Assembly: GCA_003439945.1 (NCBI GenBank)
Contig: QVRM01005654.1
Location: forward strand, 204,109 to 268,108
Reading direction: 5' to 3'
DNA: 64,000 nt
DNA from: Dermanyssus gallinae
Taxonomy: Eukaryota > Arthropoda > Arachnida > Mesostigmata > Dermanyssidae
Below the pieces are notes generated by a model. It was given only the letters and a program-made list of their open reading frames with translations, did not search any database and had not been told where the DNA came from. The stretch's first letter is position 1. Each line of letters begins with the position of its first letter. The translations under genes and the position numbers were made by a program. Of the stretch, positions 20,193 to 30,693 are shown in pieces.

Positions 20193-21500
20193 TTATGAGC
20201 ATTCTCGCTCAAGCTGAGAAAGCGACACGGATTCTATACAATCAGGTAGGTGGTAGAGGGGACATGGGCCGCTACAACGACGGCATCTGCAGTTCTCCTT
20301 GGGTTCATGAAACCCAGCAGACCGGCATAGTAGATGATGAAATCCGTGAACACTGTAGCGAGTAGTGAGGTGTCGACATGGCCGGAGAGCGTCCTTCCAG
20401 GCCTGGTTTGTCATAGCTGGTGATAGATAAAACTCTCTGAGAATTAGAGACACTTCTTGAGAATTCTCATGCCGAAACGTTTCCAGAGCGACTGTCTGCG
20501 GCAAATTAAAGCGGTCTACGAGTTCATCAATAAATGATACTGAACCCGCGAGCATCTGTTGCGCGAATTTGACGGAAGGCCAAGTACTCGCTTCAAGAAC
20601 GCTCGCTTCACCCTATCCAACTGCCATAACTGCGAAGTTCTAAGATGTTTCCATGTCACTTGAATTCCGTAAGCAGCTACGGATGCCACTTTGAGCGTAA
20701 ATAATGTCATGGCCGTCTGGACGGACAACTGTGTTGGGTTTCTGATACCCGCTGCCGCGATAAGTGCTTTTCTACAACGCTCAGTTACATGCTGTGAAAA
20801 AGTTGTACCTCGAGTCAAGAAAATTACCCCGAGATAGCAAAAGGTTTCTACAAACTGCACTTGCTCACCGTGAAATCGCAGTTTACTTGCGCGGGCTCGT
20901 TGCCCGCCACGCCGAAACTTAACAGCCTTGGTTTTTGACACGTTTACTATGAGGCCATTCTGCGAGAAATATTCATCCAGTGTGCAAAGAGCAGCCTGCA
21001 GGTCAGTACGGATTCTGCTGAATATTACCAGATCATCTGCGTAGAGCAGTGTCATGACCGTTGAGTGCCGCTCTTTCATGATGCGTGGCAGATCACTGAG
21101 TAACGTTATAAATAGCAATGGGCTGAGATTGTCGCCTTGCGGATACCCAGTCGTCTGGTCAAACGTGTTATGCTCGCACACACCATCATCGAGGATAATT
21201 TGGTTAGCCCTCAGAAGTGCGCAGAGTAGAGTGAGCATTCGCGGTCCAACTCCGGCCTTTCCCAACTTCGTTAAGACAATGTTACGGGGTGCGATGTCGA
21301 AGGCAGATTTTAAATCAATAAAAACCGCAAACAACGGGAGTTTTTCCCGGTTTAATGAGATTGTTATCTGCTCGAGAAGTACTTCGCAGGCTGAGATAGT
21401 GGAACGCCCGGTCCTGAAGCCATGCTGCTCATCTGGAAGAAACCCCAGTGCTGTCAGAAAATCCGTGAGACGTCTTGTCAGTATGCCTGAGAGTAGTTTG
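20193..21500 (-). pseudogene. LINE ORF2 C-terminal part: RT motifs A-D and Cys/His tail
   Basis: Two frames. 21334-20516 holds FAVFIDLKSAFDIAPRNIVL (motif A), TTGYPQGDNLSPLLF (motif B), LLYADDLVIFS (motif C) and VSKTKAVKFRRGG (motif D). 20555-20193 holds HGFHHLLCRSAGFHEPKENC and RCRRCSGPCPLYHLPDC. The shift between them lies near 20540. It continues the frame that ends near 21429 after another shift around 21530. Confidence 0.85.
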
Positions 21501-23828
21501 TAGACACAACTTATTTTTGATATCGGCCGCAGCAGGGTCCGAAGGATCTCCTTTTCCTTTTGGAATTACTTTAAGAAGGCATTCATACCACTTGGCTGGC
21601 AGAGCGCCCTCAGAGAGGCATCTGTTAAAAAGGGACTGCCATATAGGCACGAGGAGATGTCCCTGCCGAAGGTGTTCATTCCTTACAAGATCTGGCCCGA
21701 TTGCCTTGTTATTTCGTATACGAGCGAGGGCAACATTGACTTTGTCTAGACTAAACGGTTCATCAAGAGCCTCAGAGAAAAATCTCTCAGGAGTTTCTAG
21801 CTCGTACGAAATAGAAATCTCGAGAGGCACCCTATCCGCGTAGGTGAAAGCTGCTTGAAAGTGGTCCAAGAGTTTTTCAGATGGGATTGGACAGCTCGTA
21901 AAGTTGTGAGGCTGTCGTATAATGAGGTGGGGTTCTTGTTGTGCTTTTAGTATGAGGAGGCGTTCTTGATGGTCAGCAAATGACCGCCTCTTGTGGTCTT
22001 GAAGCTTTCGATAATGTTGTCGTGTGATTAAGTAAATAGCCGCCGAAGCTGGGTCATATGACGATTGGTGGAGGGCTCTAAGTAGAATTTGCCTCAGCGC
22101 AAAGCAATCACTGTCGTACCAGCGTGGAGAGCGCCGCATATTTGGAAGTGTTTTAGAAGCTGAGTTTATAAGGACGCTGGTGACTTCAGCTATTGCTTCA
22201 TCAAGGGGGCCGTGCTGTAGCCTGCCCGGGTTAATCCGAGAAAGCAGCGAAATAACCATGTTGTTATCAAAGCGCTTCCCTACGCCGGTGCGTCGTTTAT
22301 TAGCACTAATCGATTTAATAGAGAGCTTGAGAACCACGGGGAGATGTTTCTTAATCCCCGTCAGTAAGACGTGAAAAGCCGGCCCTTCATATGTCACACA
22401 ATTTGGTGGGGCTGAAGTTGCAAAAATGTCGATTGTTGAGCATCCCGTTCTTCCCATAGAGCCAACCCGTTGCAGGTTGGCATCGGCATAATAAGTGGGG
22501 GTGCCCCTATCGGTACACACCCACAAGCCGTATGCATCGAGTGACTCTAACAGAGCGGTAGTCCGTTCACTCGGAGGGTCTTGCTCCAGCCGACAATTGA
22601 AGTCCCCAGCTAGCAGTATTGTTTGACCAACGTCAACGAAGCTCATAGCAATGCTAATCTTCTCCAGTAATTGGTCTGTACTGTCACCGCTTTCCGAGTT
22701 AGCACTGCTGTACATGGCAATCAACAAAAGTGTGGATGACGAAAGGACTACAACATTACATACAACAAACACGGAAAATGTTTCTGTCAGGACAACGACG
22801 TCGAATCCTGATAGTTGGTTACATAGTCCAGATTCTCTCATACCTCGAAATCCTTCGCAGTTAAATTGGCATATTACTAGTCGTGGTTGCGTTTGTTTTG
22901 ATTGCTTGCCTTCGGCGTCCGCCAGTTGTTGTGCTGTAAGCTGAACACTGTTTTGAGCGGGTTTCCAAACCTCCTTCCTTGGCGGCTCTACGATACTCGG
23001 GGCAACCCTGGCCACTTTTTCCTTTTTTGCGAGTTTCCTGTTTGGAAAATCCTTTTTTGAAACGTCTTTTTCTAACTTAGTGTTAAAAAAGCGTGCGACG
23101 CGTCTGGCAGTTGCTTGGGCTATTTGATCTGCCGTTTCGGGGCCGTACTTCCTTTGACTAAATCGAACAAGATCCGATTGAATTTTTGTCAGAGGCATGT
23201 ACTTTAGCAGGTTGCCTTCAGAGAGACTCTGCAGATCAGAATTTGCTTTTTGACAGTACTCTGGGATTGTCACAGGCACTGAAAGCACCGTAAATTCTGA
23301 ATCAGGGTGGTTTGCCTGTAACCACTCAGCAAAGCCACGGACAGCCGATAACATTTTGGTACCTTCTAGTTGCAACACCTCGTAGTCACCTGGATGAAAA
23401 AAGACTGCGCTGGTCTTTTCGATATCCAAGTCTGCCATGGCTCGTTTCAGTATATCCTCCGCTGATTGGCCTGATGAGTTGATAACTTTGATGTCCAGTT
23501 TTTTGGGAAGAAGGGAGCGAAGTTTCTTCTGGAACAGCTTGACATCGTTTCCAACAAGCAAGACACGCTTTTGTTTCCGAGCAGGCTCCATTTCGGCCTC
23601 AGTTGGTGAGACAACTAACGATGGGGTTGGAGCAGATTGTGCCGACTGTTGGAGTTCTTCAACCAGTTGATTCTGTTGTATCATCTTATTCTCGAGCTGA
23701 GCGATGTGACGGAAGATGGACGCCAAAGCCGAATTCAAAAAACTTAATCTAGGATCGGTGGATAGCAGGTTCATGCCATTGATATATCGCGCCGCCTCGG
23801 TCCACAATTGTATTTTGTCCGCCGGCAA
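21429..23828 (-). pseudogene. LINE fused polyprotein segment: SGNH-like domain, endonuclease, start of RT
   Basis: 799 codons in one phase. After a coiled-coil-like stretch (FRHIAQLENKMIQQNQLVEE) comes a domain with RVLLVGNDVKLF, AVFFHPGDYEV and FTVLSVPV, laid out like the SGNH esterase domain known in CR1-type ORF1 proteins but without the catalytic GDS serine. Then the APE endonuclease: LVICQFNCEGFRG, VVVLTETF, an apparent deletion, LLAGDFNCRLEQD, CSTIDIF and KKHLPVV. RT begins at NKAIGPDLVRNEHL and the frame is lost after VIPKGKGDPSDPA. ORF1 and ORF2 parts are fused with no stop between them. Confidence 0.8.
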
Positions 23829-24030
23829 GTCGACAAATTAGGCAGTTCCACGGTTGTGATATCGCGCCTGTTTGCTGCGTGCACGATGTATGGAACCAGT
23901 TCGTGCACGAACCACATAGGAGTGTCACAGGCTCGGATTCTGCGCATGTTCGGCAGATGAAGCAGATATCGCCCGCATGAGCCATGATCTTATTACTGAC
24001 TAGCTGGCACTCATAAAAACGTGAAATCAC
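23749..24030 (-). pseudogene. LINE N-terminal PHD finger
   Basis: From ATG 23985 (or 24030) the frame reads DICFICRTCAESEPVTLLC, GSCTNWFHTSC and PWNCLICR, a C4HC3 PHD-type finger. A 1-nt shift near 23829 separates it from the 799-codon frame. In CR1-like LINEs, PHD fingers at the start of ORF1 are known; the role in chromatin targeting is unproven. Confidence 0.8.
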
Positions 24031-24131
24031 TGCTAAAATGTCGCTAAAAATGTGTTACTAAAATCAATCAGCGTAAAAGCGCTAAAAAAGACCCAGATAA
24101 AACACAAAAAATAAAAACCTTTTTGTATTTA

Positions 24132-24203
24132 CCTGGAATTGAACCAGGGACCTTTTGTTGGTAATCCGGGGCCCTACTGCTTAGCCATATCGTCACTTGC
24201 TTT
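24132..24203 (-). promoter_or_regulatory. tRNA-like sequence with Pol III boxes A and B in the LINE 5' UTR
   Basis: The minus strand reads TGGCTAAGCAG (box A-like) and CCTGGTTCAATTCCAGG, a perfect T arm with consensus box B. The acceptor ends do not pair, so it is not an intact tRNA gene. It lies about 100-170 bp upstream of the LINE ORF, in the same direction. It is either an internal Pol III-type promoter of tRNA origin or a SINE fragment. Confidence 0.6.
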
Positions 24204-24544
24204 GGTTACTGACGATGTCCTATAACTCCCTCAACCAGATACGGTTTTGGAAATGGTGTAAAATTAAAATTTCAAGCGCTGATTTTCACTCAAAACGCAC
24301 GCACGTACACACTCACTGATACGTTTGGACTTCACGTTGGTGCGAAACATAGGCAGGGCTGCTGCGGGTGTGCGCTAGTATGGCTGTAAGTCATAACGGC
24401 AGTCAAACGGCGTGAAAGTTCCGCATTGTCTGTTGGATGTTTCCAGGACAGTAAGAGCTATGGGTGTTATCCAGAAAGCTCTAAGAACTGTGCTCAGTTT
24501 TCGCGGTACAACTTTGCTTTAGAAACGCCGCCCAATCACCGGAT

Positions 24545-24924
24545 TGATATAGTAATAGTATAGACATAATTGCATGATTGGGAAACAGATGATGATGATT
24601 AGTAATGTAACTGAGGAGAGAAAGAGCAGAGTAAAGCTAAGATGTGCATGTCATGATTGGCATCCGTCAGCTTCCTCTAGTGGTCGCTGACGGAGGTACA
24701 CCAACTGCACCAGCAGCAGTGAGAGAGTAAACGAGTAGTCGGCGGAGAGGCCGTGCAGGAAGAGGAGACAGAGCGAACTACGTGCCGCATGTAGGTCGGG
24801 CGAGTTCGGCGGTGTGCCAGAGAGAAGCCGTAGGACGGCCGGTAAATCGGCGGTTGGAATAAACTGAATGAGTTAGTAACACAACCTGATGTCTTCCTTT
24901 GACCCTAGTAACGCCCGCTTTACA
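24545..24924 (+). repeat. 5' LTR, remainder
   Basis: Continues the LTR (TAATAGTATAGACATAATTG) to ACGCCCGCTTTACA at 24924. It shares AATAAACTGAATGAG and the terminal 60 bp with the 3' LTR and with the reverse copy at 33705. The internal region starts GTCAGAAGTGGGGTC at 24925, where a primer-binding site is expected; the tRNA is not identified. Confidence 0.8.
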
Positions 24925-25177
24925 GTCAGAAGTGGGGTCAGTAAGGTCGTTACTCAGGCTGTGTGAAACCTTTTCGGTTTGGTAGAGTTACGAAGAGTGT
25001 GAAGTGCCGGGAAAGGCTGAGCGTGCTGACTCATTCGGTGTGTTGCTAGTTGCTGTGGTAACTCGTGGCTGTTGTAGAAATTTTTTTTGTCGTTCGCGTG
25101 GTGACAGTTGTGTCGTCGTGTAGGGTGAACTTGGTGGTTGCAAGTGGTGGACGGTGTATTGGAAATTGGTCGGCAAG

Positions 25178-25954
25178 ATGTCAGGCGACGACGAAAGAAA
25201 AAAGAAAACATCAGCTAACGGACAGATGGCAGAGTTGATGGCGAAATGGCTGGAAGATGCATTGAGTCTTGTCAGTCAGAGAAATTGCGGAGCAGCAACT
25301 ATAGAGGCCTCAGCAGCAGTAACGGCACCGGTAGTCGATGTAGCAGCACAGTTAGAAGAATTTTCAGGAAACGGATCGTTGCTAGGCGAAGAATGGCTAA
25401 GACGCTTTGAGTGCGCGCAGAAAGTCGGGGGCTGGAATGAAGCCCAGATCAAGCAGGTACTATTGGCAAAAATGTCTGGCGCGGCTAGACAGTGGTATCT
25501 AAATCACGGCGTCGACGTTGCAACATATGCCGAGTTCAGAGATAAGTTCGTGCTTGCGTATGCTAATCAAAACAACTATAGCATTCTTCTTCAAATGTTG
25601 CACGAATGTGTGCAGTTGAGAGGAGAACCTGTGGATGCATATGCTCGGCGGAAGGAGTCGATTGCTCTTCAGCTCGGACTGAAACCAGATGTTATAAAAG
25701 ATCAAATTCTTCGAGGTCTCCGACCTGAATTTGGTTTCTTGGAACTCGAGATGTCGGGAAGACGTCACGATGATGTTTCGCACCTATTGCGTGATATCGA
25801 ATATGCAACAAAGCTGCACGCACAGGTTGTTCAGTCGGGAGCAGCAAACCTGGTTGAGAGCCGCAGGTCGTTGGTCAACCCGACAGACCGATCGATCATT
25901 TGCTTCGAGTGTAACCAGACAGGCCATTTAAGGCTAATTGTCCGACACGGATAG
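25178..25954 (+). CDS. gag: Gypsy Gag: capsid and first zinc knuckle
   Basis: Starts at ATG 25178 (MSGDDERKKK), about 250 bp after the LTR. The capsid-type region includes WLRRFECAQKVGGWNEAQIK, GAARQWYLNHG and VQLRGEPVDAYARRKESI, typical of Ty3/gypsy Gag. The first knuckle begins CFECNQTGHLR, then a missing base shifts the frame so that the last Cys is read out of phase and the frame ends at 25954. Gag would form particles packaging the element RNA; this copy is broken at the knuckle. Confidence 0.8.
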   Translation: MSGDDERKKKTSANGQMAELMAKWLEDALSLVSQRNCGAATIEASAAVTAPVVDVAAQLEEFSGNGSLLGEEWLRRFECAQKVGGWNEAQIKQVLLAKMSGAARQWYLNHGVDVATYAEFRDKFVLAYANQNNYSILLQMLHECVQLRGEPVDAYARRKESIALQLGLKPDVIKDQILRGLRPEFGFLELEMSGRRHDDVSHLLRDIEYATKLHAQVVQSGAANLVESRRSLVNPTDRSIICFECNQTGHLRLIVRHG

Positions 25955-26300
25955 CTGCTAGAACGGCGGCGCAACTGCGACCGTTCTATGCCGTGGATGC
26001 TAGTAGCGGTGGCACGCGGCAGCAAGTTGAAGAGCGGCAGCAGCAAAGGACGCAGCATATGAGCGCCCAACGATATAGTGGTGGCAGTAGTACCAACAAC
26101 GGCGGTAACAACGACAACAACAGCACTGGCGGCAACAATAACGATGGTAGCACCAGCGGAGGATCGCAGTCTGACAACAGGAGAACATCGCGCGTCGTCT
26201 GATTTCGGTGTAGGGAGACAGGCCACGTTAGTCGAGATTGTGCGCGGCCCCGATTGCAGCCGGTGGAGAATGATCTAATTCGGAAAATGAAGCGCTTCAG
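25955..26300 (+). pseudogene. Gag C-terminus: Q/N/G-rich linker and second zinc knuckle
   Basis: After the shift, the alternative frame runs through a low-complexity Gln/Asn/Gly/Ser segment (25990-26200) to a TGA at 26200, directly followed in phase by FRCRETGHVSRDC, a second CCHC knuckle. The reverse copy near 34745 also retains the second knuckle. Confidence 0.65.
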
Positions 26301-26309
26301 GCTGAGGAA

Positions 26310-26729
26310 GCGGAAGGAAAGGTAAAGCTGATAAAAGTAAACGGAATTGAGTGGCATGCAAGAGTGGACACAGAAGCGGCGATAACGATAATATCGCGCA
26401 CAGCAGCACAACATACTAAGCTCGAAGTGATGCCCAGTGAGTTGGGTCCGGTCCGTGGTATCGGTGGAACGTGTCGGCCTGTTGGTGGGTGCAAGGCACA
26501 AGTCACAGTGGATGGGCTTACGCATGATAATGTCGTGTTGACAGTACTTGAAGATGAAGCTGTGTGTGGCCATGCGATTCTTCTTGGCAAGGATCTGTTG
26601 GATCGGGAGCACCTGGTAGCGGTGTATCGTAAAGGTACAGCACTAATACTGAGCGCTGATGCCCACCCCGGAAATCGGTCGAGTGTTCCAACCAGCGGGA
26701 ACGAAATTGGAATTAAGGACCGCAGATGA
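26310..26729 (+). pseudogene. Retroviral-type aspartic protease segment, active site altered
   Basis: KVKLIKVNGIEWHARVDTEA places the protease core; the usual DTGA is DTEA here. VCGHAILLGKDLLDR matches the second conserved block (ILG.D.L). The frame leaves the expected phase near 26660; a second frame to 26901 (LPSRSESLVAVQPEG, TGPVQIEE) resembles the protease-RT linker. The Gly-to-Glu change should abolish catalysis. Confidence 0.65.
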
Positions 26730-26904
26730 GGTGATGCTTCCTTCTCGGAGCGAAAGTTTGGTGGCGGTCCAACCAGAAGGAACAATCACAGGGCCTGTGC
26801 AAATAGAAGAGACGGAAGGCTGTGTCATATCGGGCGAGCATATTTGTCACCAGGTAGAAGCAAGTGGAGCGGAAGTTGACAAAGCAGAACCAGTTGTTTA
26901 GCAG

Positions 26905-27456
26905 GTGCAAGGGGACATTATCCGCGCTGAAGATATGGCGATAGATAAGAGCGTCAGCTTAGTAGAGGAGGAAGGGGACAGTCGGATCAACAAGTGCGAT
27001 GAAAGCGGTCAGATTTCTCGCAACGGCGGGGATCACGCCGATCTATTGTTCCCGGATGCCTTGAAGAGTGACCTTAAGTTCAATACAAATGCGCCGAACT
27101 GCAGAGGTGATCATGATAGAGATGGCGAGGCTGTGGATGGACAAGAGGACGGCAGCGAACTGTTATCAACGTCAGAGTCCAAACTGGCTGGTGGTGAGCT
27201 GGCAATAGTGAATATCGACGTCTTGAAACGTGATCAGGCGATGATGCGTGGAGGCGACGTGGATACGGCTCGGAGGGACGAGACAAGCAGCCGAAGACGC
27301 AGGAGGAGCAGACAAGTTAACGCAGCAGTGAACGAGAGCCAAACTACTCGCATTGGACCACAAAATAGCACGTCAGGGAGACAGAGAAGCAAGCCTCTAT
27401 ATCTGCAAGATTATGTCATAAAAAATATTATGAGGCAGCCAATGGGTGTTGGTTGA
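26905..27456 (+). pseudogene. Pol C-terminal remnant after loss of RT and integrase
   Basis: Acidic low-complexity frame ending RSKPLYLQDYVIKN, like the C-terminal tail of gypsy-type Pol (KPP.YLxDY). It follows the protease linker with no RT, RNase H or integrase in between. The same junction is present in the copy at 33705-34787, so this is an inherited deletion. 27457-27560 is the pre-LTR region with no clear polypurine tract. Confidence 0.6.
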
Positions 27457-27560
27457 TATCATTGAAGTCAAATGGTTATGTCATTGATTGGTTGATGTGA
27501 ATGTTTTGGTTATTTATTTGAAGGATCGATGAGGACATCGATAGGACAGAATGGCCGAAC

Positions 27561-27867
27561 TGTCAGGTACAGGGATATAATAGTATAGAGATAATTGCAT
27601 GATTGGGAAACAGATGACGATGATTGGTAATGTTACTAAGGAGACATGTCATGATTGGCATCCGTCAGCTCCCTCTAGTGGTCGCTGACGGAGGTACATC
27701 AACTGCACCAGCAGCCTATTTTGCTGGTGCAGTTGGTGCATTCCATGCATTCCAACCGCCGATTTGCCGGCCGTAGGACGGCCGGTAAATCGGCGGTTGG
27801 AATAAACTGAATGAGTTAGTAACACAACCTGATGTCTTCCTTTGACCCTAGTAACGCCCGCTTTACA
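27561..27867 (+). repeat. 3' LTR (307 bp) with palindromic insert
   Basis: TGTCAGG...TTTACA. The centre differs from the 5' LTR: CTGCACCAGCAG meets its inverse CTGCTGGTGCAG-like stretch, and CCAACCGCCGATTTGCCGGC is followed about 10 bp later by its reverse complement (27757-27801). It replaces about 100 bp of the 5' LTR. Confidence 0.85.
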
Positions 27868-27891
27868 TATATATATATATTTATATATATA

Positions 27892-27923
<32 letters not shown>
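27868..27923. repeat. (TA)n microsatellite right of the gypsy element
   Basis: Imperfect alternating A/T of about 56 bp, the counterpart of the tract at 20049. Confidence 0.95.
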
Positions 27924-29314
27924 GTATTGAGGGTTTTAAAAATGTTGACATCAAACACACAGTTGACCAAATGCGGTCAAAATTTACCAATTAATTAAAT
28001 TTTAATTAAATTTTAAAATAAAAAAATAATTTTAAATTTACCAAACAATTACCTCAACATGATAGCTATACGACCATTCACAGCGCACAACTAACACATC
28101 TCACGAACACCAGGCGTTCTGTATAGGAGAAGATTTGTCTCACAATCACACATGTGCTCCCATATCGGGCAACAGCGCCAGTGTCACGGTGCCAGTGTTT
28201 AGTAGTTTCACTTTCACTCTAAAACAAAACTTCTCATAGATCATAATACATTAAGATAAAATTTCTAGCAAGGTTGATCATACTCACTTTCTTGGAAAAG
28301 TTGATTTATTACCTATCGATGGACGCATAGTACTGTGACGTAAGGTACTAAGTTCTAAGATATCATAGCTTCAAAGTAAGGATGGCAAATTATTTTGGTA
28401 ATTAATTTGTTACACTGTTCGGCACCGTTCGGAGTAGATGTGTCGTCTCACCTTTGTGGCGTCGTTATCTGAGACCTTCATAGTTTGTTATCACTAATAT
28501 AACAGGCCACGGCCTCATTTGCCACTATAAGGGAAACACTATGTCTTCTTATCTATGTGGCGCGCAGCCACAACAACTTTGCAATGCGTCCAAACGAAAA
28601 TACGTCATTCGTTTGCCTACACCACGAGAAGCCTCTATACCAGTTAATCCCTCAGAAGCGCGCCGAAAAATGTTTCATACGAAGCGTTCGTGTCACTTGG
28701 TGATCTACAACCGGAACCAATTCTGGCCCCAGACGCGGTACTCACGCTAATCTTTCATGATCTCTGCAAAATCGGAGAGCAGAATACAATTTACCTTTAT
28801 TTATGTAATAGAAATAAATTCTTACAAAAGTATATTGCTTTTTGCCTCCGTCGAGTGGCAGCAATTGCCCATATTATTAACCGGTGCTTAAAGACAAGTG
28901 CAGGTGCTTTTCATATTGTCCTTAAGTTTTCCTATAATCACTGCAGTAGTTGTTGCGGTAATTTTAGCCGCGTGACATTTAATTTTATGGGACATTTTTA
29001 TAAGTAGGCGGTTTTGCTGTGGTATCGCTAAGCCCCTATCGTAACCTGCTTTAAAATCCTGTAATTGGAAAACTAAGGAGCGGAGTTGATGTGTTTTCTT
29101 TTGGCGGGCCCTCCTTTTGGATGTGCTTAGACTGTGTTCAGATCAGGCGTCCTAAGTGTTTCTCGCTGTTAATTAGCATAATTATTATCACTGTTTTCAT
29201 TGTGATTGCTACTTCTATAGCCAACATTGTGAGGTTGTGTATGCTGATCATGTGCACGTGCGGTCTGAATGTGTCTCGAATTCGATGGCCGGAGGCTAAC
29301 CCAGTTAGCCCGCC
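27924..29314. other. No recognisable gene or element
   Basis: AT-rich sequence. Short open frames (for example 28541-28750) show no family features and could be chance. Confidence 0.6.
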
Positions 29315-29562
29315 TTAACCTTTTGACGTACAGAAGGTACAGAAGGCGTACTCTTCTAGGAGACTTCGCGTCGAGCCCGGTGGCGTGGTGGAATGCGTCT
29401 GCGCCTCGCGACCGGAGGGGACACATAGGTGCGCGGGTTCGAGCCCCACCGTTGCACATTTGTATTTATGAGAGTCCGTATGTGAAGCAATGCGCAAAGC
29501 AGTCCCATGGACGTTAAATCTTGGCTGAGAGTCAGCCCCGAAGGTATCTTTTTAACCTTTTG
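29315..29562 (+). mobile_element. tRNA-derived SINE, copy 1
   Basis: Body 29326-29551 between 11-bp duplications ttaaccttttg (29315-29325 and 29552-29562). It holds a box A-like GTGGCGTGGTGG and a box B GGTTCGAGCCCC, with a tRNA-unrelated 3' part ending AGTCAGCCCCGAAGG. A reverse copy lies at 32257-32488. Confidence 0.85.
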
Positions 29563-29779
29563 GCGGGCCTGCAGTTATGGGAATGACTCACGAGAAAGGG
29601 GGTGACCATACCACCTCTCCATCTCGAAGGCGGAAGTTTGTGCGAATTCATACAGAGGCTTATCGGGTGATGAAGGTTTGTTGCCCTAAATGCGGAAAAA
29701 AAGCCGAGGTAAACTTGGTGTGGTGCTCCTGTGGGCCATTGTGTTAAGCCTACCGGTGGTATCTCGGAACCTCGCTTGT

Positions 29780-29890
29780 TTGGCCTCTCGAGTAAATTTG
29801 CTGCCTGTTTTCTACAGCCGCCGCAGTCATGCAGCTCTAGTCTTCTTATTTTTGCCTACCTTCTAGCGCAAATGTAGGCGGATGCGTTTC
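29780..29890 (+). pseudogene. Diverged U1 start region
   Basis: TACAGCCGCCGCAGTCATGCAG and TACCTTCTAGCGCAAATG match the leader end and signal-anchor part of U1 with an early stop. No further U1 sequence follows. 29563-29779 and 29891-30303 show nothing else recognisable. Confidence 0.4.
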
Positions 29891-30303
29891 GCATGCTTTT
29901 ACGCTCCTACTCACAGGATTATACGCACTTCACGTCCTGTCCCGAGTGGAACTGAAACCACGCTGACTGAGCGACGTCTAGGCGGCATGTTTTACGCGCA
30001 GCTTTCGACGATGCGGTGCAGTCCGAGACCATACAGTTGCGACATGCGGCAGAGGTTCCGGTGCCAGGCTCAGTAAAAAAAAACTACAGAAACTTTTTCC
30101 CATACGGCCCAGTGTCTCGAAAGCCACCAGTTATACGTGTCTATCTGGCTTTTGTTCTCGATACACAGTAAGCTTTCTGTCCTCGGCCAGGCGAGCAAAG
30201 ACTTAAACCCCTCTACCTAACTGGCAAACATACAACCTAAGCAATGTACAAAATACACACACACACACATAGTAACGTCGCACAGTGAGACATCGGTCAG
30301 CTG

Positions 30304-30693
30304 TTATAGTTTTCCTTTTAAAGCGCCTCTGTTATGGCATAATGATATTGAATATTGCACCAACATGATTGACATCTTATGAACGGGTTGTGGTAGGAAC
30401 TCGTTCACACGTACTCGAGCAGCCCTGCGCTCACGGCACAAGGCCACTTGAACAAAATTTACGAGACGTTTGCTCAGTTTAGGAAAACTTGCCGGTTGAA
30501 ATATACTTACGTTTGAAAAAGACAGATTCTGAAAAACGAAGCAACTATCACAAGCTATCACTTTGTACCCATTATATTGGAGATGCTCGGTCCCATCAAA
30601 GTACAGCAAAAACCGTGAAAGATCGGAAAACGTATAGAAAACGTTACGGGCGATCAACGTGAGATCATGTTTTTGATACAGATGATGTATCAA
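30304..30693 (-). CDS. Unassigned 129-codon open frame
   Basis: Begins MIHHLYQKHDLTLIARNVFY. No motif recognised; composition is ordinary. It lies in one of the few stretches without visible repeats, so a unique exon is possible but so is chance. The flanking region to 31244 is AT-rich with a short (CA)n at about 30255. Confidence 0.2.
   Translation of the reverse strand: MIHHLYQKHDLTLIARNVFYTFSDLSRFLLYFDGTEHLQYNGYKVIACDSCFVFQNLSFSNVSIFQPASFPKLSKRLVNFVQVALCRERRAARVRVNEFLPQPVHKMSIMLVQYSISLCHNRGALKGKL

Larger units (their letters stand above)
20114..24544 (-). mobile_element. PHD-finger APE LINE nested in the gypsy 5' LTR
   Basis: About 4.4 kb on the minus strand: 5' UTR of roughly 0.5 kb (24031-24544), PHD finger, SGNH-like domain, endonuclease, RT, Cys/His tail and an A/T-rich 3' end (20114-20192). 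It is probably near full length. Several frameshifts and an internal endonuclease deletion show it is dead. Confidence 0.85.
20092..27867 (+). mobile_element. Non-autonomous Ty3/gypsy-type LTR element with a LINE nested in its 5' LTR
   Basis: The 5' LTR starts TGTCAGGTACAGGGATATAA at 20092, is interrupted at about 20114 and resumes at about 24545, ending ACGCCCGCTTTACA at 24924. The 3' LTR is 27561-27867 with the same ends (TG...CA). Between them are Gag, zinc knuckles, a protease-like segment and the last part of Pol, but no RT, RNase H or integrase. Removing the LINE leaves about 3.35 kb. Flanks on both sides are (TA)n. Confidence 0.85.

Noticed and set aside
24132..24203. Intact tRNA gene.
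   Set aside because: The T arm is perfect, but acceptor ends do not pair and the D/anticodon region cannot be folded convincingly.
26000..26200. Long minus-strand frames rich in Cys/Ser/Leu opposite the Gag linker.
   Set aside because: Low-complexity antisense of the Gln/Asn/Gly-rich Gag segment.
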